Origin: Hirsutella rhossiliensis
Taxonomy: Eukaryota > Ascomycota > Sordariomycetes > Hypocreales > Ophiocordycipitaceae
Assembly (NCBI RefSeq): GCF_020360975.1
Contig: NW_025408670.1
Coordinates: 4,278,001 to 4,342,000, forward strand
Direction: 5' to 3'
DNA: 64,000 nucleotides
Part shown: in pieces, positions 44,466-56,336 of the stretch
How the letters are laid out: each line of letters opens with the position of its first letter
Numbering within the stretch: position 1 is the first letter of the stretch
Position numbers and translations under genes: made by a program
The notes under the pieces: model-generated
What the model saw: only the letters and a program-made list of their open reading frames with translations
Databases searched by the model: none
Told to the model about the DNA's origin: nothing

Positions 44466-47400
44466 CGTCTTCTTTGGAAAGGAGGAAAAAAGAGGCAACT
44501 CAATGAGCCATTCGCGGCCCTGGCGGGAGTCGAGTGCAAATTCAGCCGAGTTGGTCAGACATTTCCCACTCCCTCCCTCCCTGGCTGCCCAAAGACAACT
44601 GCCGCACATCCCCCACACAGCTGTTGGAGTGAGTGCTCCAGAGTACAGATACATAGCACAGTGCTAGTTGAGCCTAGTCAGTACTCTCAGCACTGTATAT
44701 GCCCTCCGTTGAGACGAGGAACACCCCGTGTTCCCTGCCGTGGCCGGGTAGTGCCAGTACGGTATGCAAGTCCCTGTACAAGTGCCCGGAGAGATCGCCG
44801 ACCGCCCATGAACAGATTCACAAGGCAGATTGGCAAGTGGGTACGTACCTGGGAGACAGAAATCTTGACCGCAACAAATGCTTCAACATTTCAACAAGGC
44901 TAATGCCAAGTCCCTGGAGTCGACACTCCCTCCTTGACCGTTTGTTTCTTGCTTGCCGGCCTTGATGGCAATCAGGGAGGCATGCATGCACCCTTTTATC
45001 CACGCCACAAGCACAGCTCGCAGGACCCAAACGACCTCATGCGCGCTTTCTTTTTCCGCTTATTTGTCAAGCCGGTGATTCAAGATCGCCCTCGGATCCT
45101 GGAGCCGCGGCATCATCTCCAGCGAACCTTTTTTTTTCTTACTTCATCATCCAATCGCCGGGGGCTTTCAAACAAGTAGGCGAACCGACTGGACGATACC
45201 GCTTCTCTGACATCTTCCTCTAATAGCTTCCCAGGAAATCACCTTCACAATGCCTCGTTTGCCCTGATCGCCCTCGGGCCCGTGGGGACTGGCAGCTGAC
45301 CAGGGGCCCTTGCAACACAGCGAGCGAAAAAAAGCCGTGCCCAACGTCGCAGCGCCGCAAACGCTCAACATCGACTGCCTGCAGAGAGGGGAGAAAATGC
45401 CGGCACTCGGATCCAAGGCGCTCCGGTGTCACTCGACCTGTCTCTCTCCCCCGGCCTGTTTGCCCTGGCTCATCACAGACTGTTTTGCCATCACCACCAA
45501 CAAGCCTCAAGCCACCGATCCGCACCAATAGTGAGCCCTGGGACTGTTCTTCCTCCCTCTGTGGCCCCTCTTTTCAACGTCCAACTCTCCTGTCTCTCTC
45601 CTCGATTCCTCTGCCATTGGCAGCAGTGCTTATTTGGTTGCCTAGCGTTTTCCGACGTTATGCCTGTATTTCAACACAGACACCACACACTAAACCACTG
45701 CCACACCCAACCGAGCACCCTTTCGTCCAGATTCTACGAATACACACTGCCGACCAGCTCGGGACTCTTGGTACTCCATGAGATACGTTGGCCCTCCCTT
45801 GGCCACGCCTGTTGTCCTTGACAAGGACACCCCCCCTTCCTTTATTATCCATGCTTGCCCTGCCAATAATCCATCCATCATCAGTGCCAGTGGCCTTCAT
45901 ATCCTGCCTGACGTTATCCTTCCTCCTGCCGCCGCCGCCACCGCCACCAACCGCGACTAGGCGCCATCTGGCATCTTATCCGGTCCGGCGTTTTGGTCAG
46001 ATGGGGTGGGAGGGCTCACCGCTGCCGGCTCCCCGCAAGACACCATCCGTCGCTTAGGCCCAGGACGTATGTTTCCGTAGATGACTGGCGTGCAACCGCG
46101 TTGTAGGAAAAGAAAGGAAGACAAATCTCCCCTCGCCTTTCGGCAAAGGCCCGTCCAACAGGGTTACCCTACTAGTCTTCGGGGCTCGACGTTTCCGAAG
46201 CGACGGCTTCGCTCCAAAGAGGCGCTGCCCCATTGCCGCCACCAGATCGTCGACAAAGGGGGGCTGCCCGGGAGACGAAAAAGAAAGCAAGGAGCCAGAA
46301 GCAAAACTGCACGGAAATTTTCCCGGGTATCCTAATATCGTCCAATCTGCGTTTCGACGACGACAAGGGGAGAGGAAAGGAGGCTTCTTGCAACCCAGCA
46401 ATTCGGAGCGGAGCGTCTCAAGGCAGTCCGATGTCATCGGACGATATGCATAGATGGCACCTGACGCCCTGCCAACCGAACAAGACGCTCTCGAGGGCCC
46501 TCGTCAAAGTCTAAACCCTGCTTGGAGATGACGAGTCCTCGCTTCGCTCCCGATCGGTCCCAGCCATTGACAGCAACCAGCCCCTGGTTTCTCCGCGCCA
46601 TACGAAGTATTGCTGGGACGCCCTTTCGGCTCGTGATTCCATCTGACTTGTCATATCCCGTCGACGATTTGCCCTCCATTCTTTGGCTCCCGTCTGCTCA
46701 TCTCGTCTTCGCTCGATGACCGGCTCTCTCTACATCAATGTCTCGGTCACTTCATTCATCAAAAGACTCCATGATACCCTGGTCTTCGTCCCTGGGACCC
46801 CGATATCAGGGTCGTCGACAGTTACACCCCACACGCCGTACACGGTCGCCAGACCCATGGATCAGACCTCGCAGCTACAAAACATCCAGTGACCTACTTG
46901 GTGGGGAAGGAGAAACACAATCACAAGCCACCCCTCGGACAAGCCCGACTTTCTGCGGGCATGGAGACGGCCGTGCGGCCTCGCCTCCCAAGCTCCCAAG
47001 GGGGCCCACGTTTCCCGTCGTTGGCTGACGTGCAACGGCATGAGGCTGAAAGAAGGGTCGCTACGCGATCACCGTCGCGGGCCAATGTTTGGCCCAAAGG
47101 CGAGTCCAGGTGTCTTGTTCCTGTGTGTGAGCCTCGTTGTTTTCTTTTGCACTTGCTGGTCTTGCCTCCTTTCTATTTCCCTCGGCTGTTGCTCGCACAT
47201 TCTGCTCGTCCCTGCTCAGGAGTGTTAAAGCTTATTCGTGTGCTGTCTCCCGAGCTAGGTAATAAGCATAAACAAGAAAGCGAGGTATTTTGGCTTTGTT
47301 CAAGCCAGAAATGGCGACATTGCGCCACCCGGCTGGGCCGTTGATGATGCCCAAGACACGACTTCGGCTGCCGCTCTGCCGACAGTCTCCGGTATTTTCT

Positions 47401-49787
47401 TCCGCCGCGTCTCGCTATTGGCCCGTAGTTCGTTGCTCGACTGAATCCCCTCAAGGTGATGGCACATGGCCGCAAAACTCCCTGCCCTCTCGTGCGTCCT
47501 GGGTAGGCGGCGTTTTTCATGCTTCAAGCCAACCCCCTGTTCTCATGGACGCTGTTTTGCCAGCAGGCTGCATCACCATTCGCCCAAGGTCACGCACGAT
47601 GATGATCCGACCTTGCGAATCGTCCTCGACGGCAGCCCAGTCTTCTCGGTGCCTTGATCCTCCATCCGGTATACATACGTGCAATACGTCTCTGCAAAGC
47701 GCTCCGAAGAACCTTCTCGCTAGCCACGTTGCGCCTATTGGTTGCTCTCGCCGGCGAGGGACCGACACGTCCATGGACGTCACATTCGGAGACAGTCGTT
47801 ATCCGGGGTGCGATTGCAGTGCCAAGCAGCCCACTCGCCGCTCTCTCCCAGGCTGAACCGCAAGAACGGGGTCAGTACCCACGGCGGCATAGTATTGTGC
47901 TTCACGGCCTGCCCCCGAGATGTGCTAGTCCAGTCGTCAAAGATGCTTCCTGTGCAAACCTACTCCGTACATCCGGAGGCGGTCTGTTGCAAGCAGCTTC
48001 ATTGACTATCCAGTTGAGTCAAGCGAACCGTCTGGCCGATGGTTTCGGCCTGTCCGTAGACCTGGAGTGGGCCAGATCGTCAACTTTACACGGTAGGCTG
48101 GCCGTTCTCGCCATCCGTTGAGGGAAGTAAGACGTCGAATTCTACCTCACGCCGTGCTTCGACTTGCGTGGTCTTGCGTGACACGGGGCTCGGTAACCTC
48201 ACCCGGTTGTGGCGATACGCCTATTCCCCTCCATGGCTTGCCTCGCATGCAACGGAAGGGCAGTCTTGCTCCTGTTTCGAGCTCGGAGAGATGGTGTGCC
48301 ATATGGAATACTGCAGTCAACTATCTCGTGTTGATGAGCAAGAGTTCAAAACGGGCTGCTTCTCTACCATCTGGGGCCAGCAAGCACGCAGACTAAGGAG
48401 AGCCCGACCCAGTTATACGTGCTCGACCGTCTGCGTTGTCCAGCGTTTCCTGCCGTCAGCAGCCTCTGTTAGTCAATCTTGGCATGATGACTTGAATGGT
48501 CATTACATTACTTGTTCAAGTCGGGTGTCACTATCATGCCCAGTGGAATAAAAAGGGTTTTGTCCATGTGTATCACGCTCATCATGATGCATAGACGGCA
48601 TACAGGTTCATCTATTGATCCAGAATGCCAAATTAACTACATAGATAGAGCATGCCTATCAGTCTTTTGAAGGATCAGGGACGGTATTCTTTCTATTCAG
48701 TCTCTGCACTCGACATCCCGAGGCCACATTGCATTGGAGTGGTCAAGACCCGTAGAAAAGCGATGCCCCAGCATTCTGACCATGGAAGGGAGCCTGCCTC
48801 TGACATTTGCCTCGACGACTGGACAGGGCAACGCAGCAAGCGTAGGCATCAGGGCAAAACAAGTCCTACTGGCCATGTTTCCATGATGCATGGTTACGGT
48901 CCATCCGCCCCTTGCTCCTCTCCTATGCTCCCGAGCGGTGAACTGTGCCAGAAAATACTTCCTCGTGAGGGTCAGGCGAGCGAGGCGGAGTTTGTTGGAC
49001 ACCCATTGCCATACCGCCCGACAGAGAGCAGATCGACGACAGACATGGTCACAGGGGCGAATGGGCAGGCAATATCGGCTGCGTCGGCAGGTGTTGGTGG
49101 ACGCCATTACTCTCTCAGGGGCGGACGCCCGTGGACCTTGGAGCGCATAACTCGGAAGATGAGATTAGACGACAAGTGCGGGAATTTGCGACGACGAGCT
49201 CCGAGGAGAAGATGGGGTCGTCGTTGCATCACCGTGCTCTAGCCGAGAGTAGCAGCCCGCGTCCTCATGGGAGGGCTTCCTCTGCACAGCCCCGGACGGT
49301 GCTGGACGTCCCATGTGGGAGCATACAAGAACCAAGGCAGCCATGAGAGATATATCTCATGGATGCGACTTGTTTGGGCAAGACTGCACATGGCCAGTTT
49401 GCTCATGCGCTGTCGTGCATGAGCCATTGACGTCGTCGAGCCCACACACTTCTCGAGCAAAAGCCCAGATTAAGGCAGCGTGTCCCGGAGCCTGCTCAGC
49501 CGGGAAGGACATGCTCCTCCCGGTTAAGGAATAACGCACCGGATCAACCGACTCTCATCACACGGTATGTGCAATCAAGACGCTCTGTCCAAGTCGAGCC
49601 AAGGGTGCAGACGGGCAGGGAGGGCCATCGGTGGCTCTGTGTGGCCAGAGGAGGCGTGGCAATGCAGGGGACGATTGACGTCTGCTTGCCTCGTTGCGAA
49701 TGCCGTGCGGCTTATCAGAGGGCATGCAAAATGGCGCGGTAACGGTAACCCTGCCGGTGGCTGCGACTTAGAAGACGAAGAAGAGGA

Positions 49788-49835
49788 GGAGGCGGAGGAG
49801 GGAGGAGGCGGAGGAGGGAGGAGGCGGAGGAGGGC
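49788..49835. repeat. Three 16-bp purine units (GGAGGCGGAGGAGGGA)
   Basis: Two exact copies and a third differing in the last base, preceded by a GAAGAAGAGGAG run. G-rich with regularly spaced GG and GGG runs, so it could form unusual DNA structure. No coding support. Confidence 0.9.
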
Positions 49836-50050
49836 GGCCGATCACCTCCTTGTCGTGATAGGTTACCGTCCGTAACTGACCGTCTGGATGCAAAGCAGGG
49901 AGAGGAGAGGGAGACGTCGATATGGGACCGTAGGGAAGAGCTGGGCGAGTTGAAAGGCGCAATAAGAAACAGAAAAGGGGGCGAAGTTCACCCTCGACAT
50001 GTGCGGACCAGGTGCGGACCAGACGCCCCGCAGCATCGTCATGTGCAGTA

Positions 50051-50067
50051 TGTGTGTGTGTGTGTGT
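50051..50067. repeat. (TG)n microsatellite
   Basis: About eight TG units in the long intergenic region. Confidence 0.9.
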
Positions 50068-51953
50068 ATTTTCCGTCCAGCGGCCGTAAGGCCGCTCAGG
50101 TCCCGGTGGGGCACAGGACGTGCTGAGCTAGGCTATCGAGAAAATCCTGCCACAGTAGGCCTCACCCAGCGCTTCTTGCAAGGCCTCGCAAGGGCGAGCT
50201 GTCGGGCTCAATCCCCGGAGACGGCTTTCCCCCTCCACCGGTAGGTTGTCGCTAAGCCCGTCAATACAAGTGTCCGTGGCTATCCTCTGCAGCCAGCCTT
50301 CCCGAAGTCCATCCAGCATTTCATCGGCTCTAAGGCGCTCAGTGTCGGAGCCTGGTGCCCGTCAGCGGGTCGTCCAGGCGCGTGGCGATTGCCACAATGG
50401 TCAACCCTTGGTTTTGTCCGGTCAGAATTCTCTCGCTCTCTCGCTAACGCTGCTGTCGCAGTCCATGCTTCGGTAACCAGGCGATGGAAATAGCGCAGGA
50501 GCGGCGGCAGGAAAACCCTCGAAGGAATCAGAGGCTGTCGTGCAGCTTGCCTTCAGGAGAAAAACCTGCGCAACCAGCCACCGTTGTTTAGAAGGGCGGG
50601 CCTTCCAATACCCACAGCTCCTTGGTTCCGAAGGAAGCTGTGAGGTCCGTGTGGACGTGTTGTCGAGACCGGCTTTGCAGAGGAATATGAACTCTCCTAA
50701 TGTCTTCCTCTGTGCTGTTAGGGCCACGATGGACCCGGGCAGCAAAAGCGCGGTCGGGTGGCCTGCAAATCCGGCCCCCTGCTAGCGAGCCGCTAACAGC
50801 TCTGACGGGGGAAGAATTTTTACAGGGGAGAGTTCTCGTCATGTGCAGTACGTACAGTACTCGGCGCATATAGGGTAAGGTACCTCCCTAGGTGGTGGTT
50901 GTTGCATGCGCCAATTAGGTTCTGACCACCAACTTGCCCGCGTCGCACCAACCTGGTTACCCGCAGCAGCCTTGCAAGCCCCGATAGGCAATATGCCGGC
51001 ATCACGATAGCATCAATGCCATCAAATTCTGACCCTTGCGGCCGCCGCGCAGCGTCTCTCGCCGCCGACAGACACCTTCGCTTCGCACCTCGTCCATGGG
51101 CCGGGTCTAGAGCGACTATCGCGGCCGCGGCATCGCGAGCTCATGCCTTCGCACCTTCTACTATCGTCTGCTCCAACGAGGCTGTGAAGCACCGCCGACC
51201 AATGGACAGCCGGCGCAGATGAATTGCGGTGCTTTCCCCTCCCTTGTGTCTGGCAGCACCTGATTGGCCCAAGCCCGAGTTATATCCCGATGCCGTGGCC
51301 CGTCGGTCGAGTTCCGAGATGAGAGCTGCCGTCGATGGACTCCAATCGCCCATTTCTTCCTTCGAGCATGTGCGCATGACCCTGTCTAGGGCTGCCGCCC
51401 CCAAGGGCTTGGGGTGCCGGATTCATCCCGAAGACGGCCCTCCCTTTTCTCCTCTCGGCGCCATGCACCCACCCTCGACGTGCGCATGGGGTGACCCTCC
51501 CGGTCATTCGGCAACCAAGGCCCGTCTTCAACCGCGTATCTGTACGGTGTCTCGGTGTGCGCCGCTGTGGGCCACATCCCGGTGTCTCTATACGCCCTCA
51601 CGACCCGTGTTTCTAATTCACTGCCAGTTTCCAAGACCTGCAGACACTGCCACCGGCCGACCACTCTGTCAGCCCGCTCGACATGGCCGTCAAGGGATGC
51701 GCTGGAGCCGTGTGCTATTGCTCCGTCATGATGCTATTGAACGCTCACAAGAGGCGCCCTTGCCTCGATTTCCCATATAATGCCCGGCCTGCCTTGCCTG
51801 GACCTGGGCTTGGCAGAAGAGCTCCCTTTCTCGTCCACGATGCACTGATAAGTTGACATCTTGCTCCAATAAGTCGCCGCCTATACTTTTACTTTCTGAG
51901 TTTTCCCTCCGGCCACGGCCCACACGGAGCGAGCATCGCTTGGACAACGTGAC

Positions 51954-53648
51954 ATGGCCTCCATCATGACGGCCTCAACTGGGTCACTCGCAGGGATGCC
52001 TTCTCGACACAATGGACGCGTAGCCAAGCTGGTCACGGCCGTCATGGCTCTCTTATGGGCCTCAGCCGTTGCGCTCCCACAGAGCGACTCTCTCCGGACC
52101 TATCCCGGGGAGAAGATTGGCTGGAGGCCGTGCGGGCTGGCCAAGGGCCATGATCTCGAATGCAGCGACATTGACGTGCCCATGGACCACTTCGATGCGG
52201 GCAACTCGGGCGACAAGACGTTCACCCTGCCGTTGATCCGGATGCGCGGCCGCAACGCGACCCAAAACCTCGTGCTCAACCCAGGCGGGCCCGGCGAGAG
52301 CGGCATGGCGTTCCTGTATACCGACGGTGCTCATCTCCGTGACGTGGTCGGCGACGGCTTCCACCTCTTATCCTTTGACCCGCGAGGCGTCAACAAGTCG
52401 CGGCCGGCCGCCCGGTGCTATCCCAACAAAGAGACGCGCAGGCGCAAGTTTAAGCTGTCGGACCCAGACGCCTTTAGCCGCAGCGAGGAACGCTACGCCT
52501 GGACGCAAAACTATATCCAGGGCTGCATCGACAACATGGGAGAGCACGGCAAGTACATCAACACGCCCCAGACGGCCGCCGACATGAACAGCATCCTCGA
52601 CGCCGTCGGCCAGCAGGACATGGTCTTCTGGGGCTTCAGCTACGGCACTCTGCTGGGCCAGACGTACGCCGCCCTCTTCCCAGAGCGCTCCGGTCGCGTC
52701 GTGATTGATGGCGTCAGCGACTTCTTTGACTGGTACGAGTCGCCCATCCTGCGGGGCGACTTTCTTGACACCATGAATGTCTTTGACGGCTTTTTCGAAG
52801 AGTGTGTCAAGGCCGGCGACCGTTGCGCTCTAGCACACCGGGCCCGGACCAAGGAGGAGCTGCGAAAGGTGGTGCTGGAGTTTTTGCGTCACCTGGAAGC
52901 ACACCCTATCCCCGTCTACGTCGACGCCGAAAGGCAGGGCGTCTTGACCTATGCCACGGTGCTCCAGTCCGTTATCTACTCGCAGCTCTACACGCCGGCC
53001 ACTTGGCACGTGCTGGCGCGCCATCTGTCGCAGGTCATGGACGGTAATGCGACCGAGACGTATTTCCAGTATGGTGAGGACAAGCCGGACCGCATCGATG
53101 AGATCAACGACATCATCGACCTCAACGACGGCGCGTCGGGACCCGGGCACTGGCCCAAGGGGAGGCAGGGCCTGGTGGACTATCTGACGCCGTGGTATGA
53201 CTCGACGCCCTTTTTCTTCCAGATGAACCGGGAATATTACGCCAAGCAGCAGTGGGCGATTCCGCGAACGCACGACTTCGTGCCGCCGCGGCGAGTGCGG
53301 ATGGTGCATCCGATGCTCATCGTGTCGACGACGTACGACCCCATCTGCCCGATCGCGTCGGCCAAGGTAGCGCAGCAGGCGTTTGAGGACTCGCGCCTGA
53401 TTGAGATCAAGGGCTACGGGCACTGCTCCCTGGCCCAGCCATCGTTGTGCATGGCCAGACACTTGCGGGCGTACCTCGAGCACGGGACCATGCCGGACCA
53501 CCACACCGTGTGCGACGGTGACCGGCCCTATTTCCACCCGCACAAGAAGACAAGGTTGCCGCGACATCTGGAGGGCGCGACCGAGGACGACAAGATTCGC
53601 GCTGCTCAGCTGGCCATGTCCGAGGTGGCGCGCTGGCGGCGGTCGTGA
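51954..53648 (+). CDS. Secreted S33-type serine peptidase with TAP-like C-terminus
   Basis: 564 aa, single exon. Alpha/beta-hydrolase of the tripeptidyl aminopeptidase/proline iminopeptidase type, expected to trim peptides outside the cell. An N-terminal hydrophobic stretch after MPSRHNGRVAK (about 22-41) ending in Ala-rich ASAVALP fits a signal peptide; Met15 is an alternative start. Visible features: oxyanion motif NPGGPGESG (109-117), FDPRGVNKSR (141-150), nucleophile GFSYG (Ser229), acid in TTYDPICP (Asp462) and His490 in GYGHCSL. Cys491 next to the His and a C-terminal Cys pair are typical of the TAP C-terminal domain. The triad is intact. An N-glycosylation sequon is present (NAT at 101). 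The substrate is not known. Confidence 0.9.
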   Translation: MASIMTASTGSLAGMPSRHNGRVAKLVTAVMALLWASAVALPQSDSLRTYPGEKIGWRPCGLAKGHDLECSDIDVPMDHFDAGNSGDKTFTLPLIRMRGRNATQNLVLNPGGPGESGMAFLYTDGAHLRDVVGDGFHLLSFDPRGVNKSRPAARCYPNKETRRRKFKLSDPDAFSRSEERYAWTQNYIQGCIDNMGEHGKYINTPQTAADMNSILDAVGQQDMVFWGFSYGTLLGQTYAALFPERSGRVVIDGVSDFFDWYESPILRGDFLDTMNVFDGFFEECVKAGDRCALAHRARTKEELRKVVLEFLRHLEAHPIPVYVDAERQGVLTYATVLQSVIYSQLYTPATWHVLARHLSQVMDGNATETYFQYGEDKPDRIDEINDIIDLNDGASGPGHWPKGRQGLVDYLTPWYDSTPFFFQMNREYYAKQQWAIPRTHDFVPPRRVRMVHPMLIVSTTYDPICPIASAKVAQQAFEDSRLIEIKGYGHCSLAQPSLCMARHLRAYLEHGTMPDHHTVCDGDRPYFHPHKKTRLPRHLEGATEDDKIRAAQLAMSEVARWRRS

Positions 53649-54820
53649 TGAGCCAACGGCGGGCCTTTATGTCCGATGGCAGAAAGAGCGAGCAATGGAC
53701 TCTTTTGAATGAAAGGAAGAGGCTCTTGTTGGGAGATGTTGGAGGTCCGTCCGTTGGGGGCGCACAAAGAGCACAGGCGTCTTCTTTGTCACCTGCAGCA
53801 CTCGACGCCACCGGATCCGAGCCGTGGGATCCGGTGTACCCCTTTTTTTGCGACTTCTCTCCACTTTGCTCCTGCTGTTCTTTGTTGTTTCTTCGTTGTC
53901 GATACTTGCCTTTGCCCATAAATTTGGTGTGCGCTGGATGATGTCCAAGGTGGCTGGAGACGTTGCGACCATGCGCGGACTCTAGGCAGCTGGCCGCTCT
54001 CGCGCCTCGCCCCTTGATTGATCTAGTCGCCGAGTCTTATAGTATCTATCCCACTGTGTTCGAGTCGACTCGAGTCGGCTCGAGTCCCGTCAGTCTATTC
54101 TTCTCGTGCCACGTCGACCACTTACCTACCCTGTATCCGATACACGTAGTAGCCGCTCTGCCGGCCCTGGCTCCGCTGCTCGTGAATCGTCAGGGGCACG
54201 ATCGCTGCACATGCCATGCAAGGTAATCTTGTATGTGTGTGCTTGCTTGCCTCGTGTTACCTCTTGGCCCCCGTGCCCAGGAACCCATGCGGCTTATTTA
54301 TCACCCAACAGCAGCGAGACTGGTCGATGGAGGAGGGAAAGATGCTGAACAGGTACAAAGTACTCGGTCCCATGCCCATAGAATACGACTTTGGAGTCTG
54401 GGGGTACTATCACTCGGTAAGGTACCTGAGTGATGATGACCCAGCGGCGCGGCCCAAGCCTGTATTTCAGCCCGCCATGATCAGCATTAGCGTCGGCCCG
54501 CCCCCACTTTCTACGGAGTCCACATTCTAGCAGTGCCTCACTCTCCTCCTCCTCACTCGCATACCCTAAACTCTTCTCTCCCTCTCCCATTACCTCCTCT
54601 GCCTCACCGACTCTCCCGCGACCCTCCGGGTTGGCTTCTCGCGACAGCCTGACAACAGATTCTTCTGTCCGCACCCCTGTCTGTCCATCTGCCCATCTGC
54701 CCATCTGCCCATCACGACCGCTGCGTCGACGCCGACGCCCCCCGTCCCCACGGCATTGAGCGTTCACACCCAGCCCACGCCTCCGAGGCGGCCAACGCGC
54801 TCCCTCAGCTTGCAGACGCC
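53649..54820. other. Intergenic: peptidase 3' region and EAF promoter
   Basis: Contains a cluster of CTCGAGTC-type motifs near 54060-54090 and four 8-bp CTGYCCAT units at 54682-54713. CT-rich before 54821. No gene. Confidence 0.5.
54682..54713. repeat. Four 8-bp units CTGTCCAT/CTGCCCAT
   Basis: One CTGTCCAT and three CTGCCCAT in tandem, about 110 nt upstream of the EAF start, probably in its promoter or leader. Confidence 0.85.
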
Positions 54821-55912
54821 ATGGCCGCATTGATCGATCCCACCGTCAAGGGCAGATACCCCGTCGTCCTCGGCGAGGGCATGCTCGACAAGACGTCTAA
54901 CGACATCTTCACCGGCATCCGCTGTAAGGCCTCGTCATCATTTCTTCCCCCAACTACCTGCTGACTGGAGCCTCACGAAATAGACAACCACAAGCCGGAC
55001 TTATCCGCGAGCGATGCGCCCGCCCACGCCCGCCTTAAGCCGTCCCTGCCGGGCAAGACGACCTCGTATGATCTCTCCTATACCGATGGCGGCTCCTCGT
55101 ACGCCTATACCGGGACGCGCAGCGTTGACGATAACCAATACGTCCTGCACTTTGACCCTGAGCGCAAGGTCTTTATTCTCGATAAAGTCGACTCGACTTT
55201 CAACTTGAACATCACCCGCCTCCCGAGTAACTCGGACCCCGCTCGGCTCGCCCGACAGTACCCTCACCTCGACAACCAGAAGCCTGACGCCAAAAAGAAC
55301 GCCACGGACAGGCCTAAGCCCAAGCCCGCTGCCAAGCCACCTGCCAAGAACCCCGCCCAGCAGACAAGGCAGCCGAGGCGCAAGACGGAAAAGAAGCAGC
55401 CTCAGCCGCCAAAGGACGTGGCTCTCTCTCTGCCCAAACCCGAGCCGCCCAAGCAGGACAAGAAGAGCTCGAATCGCGCCGAAAAGGACGAGGATGACGA
55501 GGACGAGGACGACGGCGACGGCGACCTGCTCGTCGAGTATCCCGGCGGCAACAACGCGGCCGCCAAGCTGACCGACTTCTCGCCCGCCTTTCCCGCCTTT
55601 CCCCAGCCGCGCCGCTTCGACGACTTCATGGACCAGCGCGACTCAGAGGGCGATGCCGACGGCGAGAGCGACGGCGATGTCGACTTCGACTTCAAGCTGC
55701 CCAGCCCCGTCAACCACAACATCCAGGTGGCCCCGGCGGCGGCGGACGGCCATGCCGACGACGCATTCGCCGCCGCCGACGAGCCCGGTAGCGCCGCCGA
55801 CATGGAGGACGACCTGGAAAAGGAAATGGAAATCGCCTTCGAGGACTTGGCCAATAGTCAGGAGGGAAGCCCCGACGGCGGCGACGAGAGCGAGATTAGC
55901 GAGGAGGACTAG
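54821..55912 (+). CDS. EAF-type RNA polymerase II elongation factor
   Basis: Two exons, 54821-54923 and 54984-55912, with a 60-nt intron (GTAAGG...AATAG); 343 aa. The N-terminal EAF domain (about 10-125) is recognised from GRYPVVLGEGMLDK, FTGIRYNHKPD across the splice junction, and SYAYTGTRSVDDNQYVLHFD. EAF proteins associate with ELL-type factors in animals and fission yeast and stimulate elongation. The C-terminal half is disordered: Lys/Pro-rich at about 145-210, then strongly acidic (DEDDEDEDDGDGD) with an acidic end SEISEED, as in transactivating EAF tails. Convergent with pop1. Confidence 0.85.
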
Positions 55913-56336
55913 CGCGCTCGGCCCCCATGTGACACGACATGATGCTTTTTTTTACGATGGTGGGCGGCGGCCTTTTGAACTGCGCTTTGTTTGATTGGTT
56001 TGGTGGTTTATTTTTGTCGTCATTGTTTTTGCAGCTTGGACAACGTGTGGAAAGGGAGGGTATCAATCATTGGCGTTTGACGGTCTCAAAACCCGACGTG
56101 GAGGCTGATTGAATATTTGCGACATTGGCGACATGTATCGTCTGCCAATATTATGTGTCTTGTTTTTTGCAAAGGGTTGGTTGCTGCTTTAATACCACTC
56201 TGCTACTTTGTATCTGAACAAACTTTGGCAATTGCCCATCCCGAACCGTGACATCGTGACATTCATAGTCCGTCACGGGAAGTAGAGTAAAGAGAAGTTA
56301 ACTTTTTTTTTCCTCGTCGCCCCGTTCCGCCCGTCA
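55913..56336. other. Convergent 3' region EAF/pop1
   Basis: 424 bp of T-rich 3' sequence; poly-T runs near 55945 and 56302 suit 3' processing. No ORF. Confidence 0.5.

Larger units (their letters stand above)
42360..51953. other. 9.6-kb region without a convincing gene
   Basis: Every ORF here is short and of random look, with no domain, signal peptide or spliced gene that could be built. CpA and TpG are at ordinary levels, so it is not RIP-mutated. It holds microsatellites at 44427, 49788 and 50051 and GATA-bearing repeats at 43718. The last 200 bp before 51954 look like a promoter and leader for the peptidase. Long non-coding RNAs or a decayed element cannot be excluded. Confidence 0.45.

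Noticed and set aside
47290..47856. 188-aa plus-strand ORF in the gene desert
   Set aside because: Composition is random-like, with no domain, signal peptide or splice extension.
48652..49242. 196-aa plus-strand ORF in the gene desert
   Set aside because: No recognisable motif, opposing ORFs of similar quality overlap it, and there is no promoter or codon-bias support.
52830..53567. 245-aa minus-strand ORF
   Set aside because: Antisense of the S33 peptidase, a GC-rich frame shadow.
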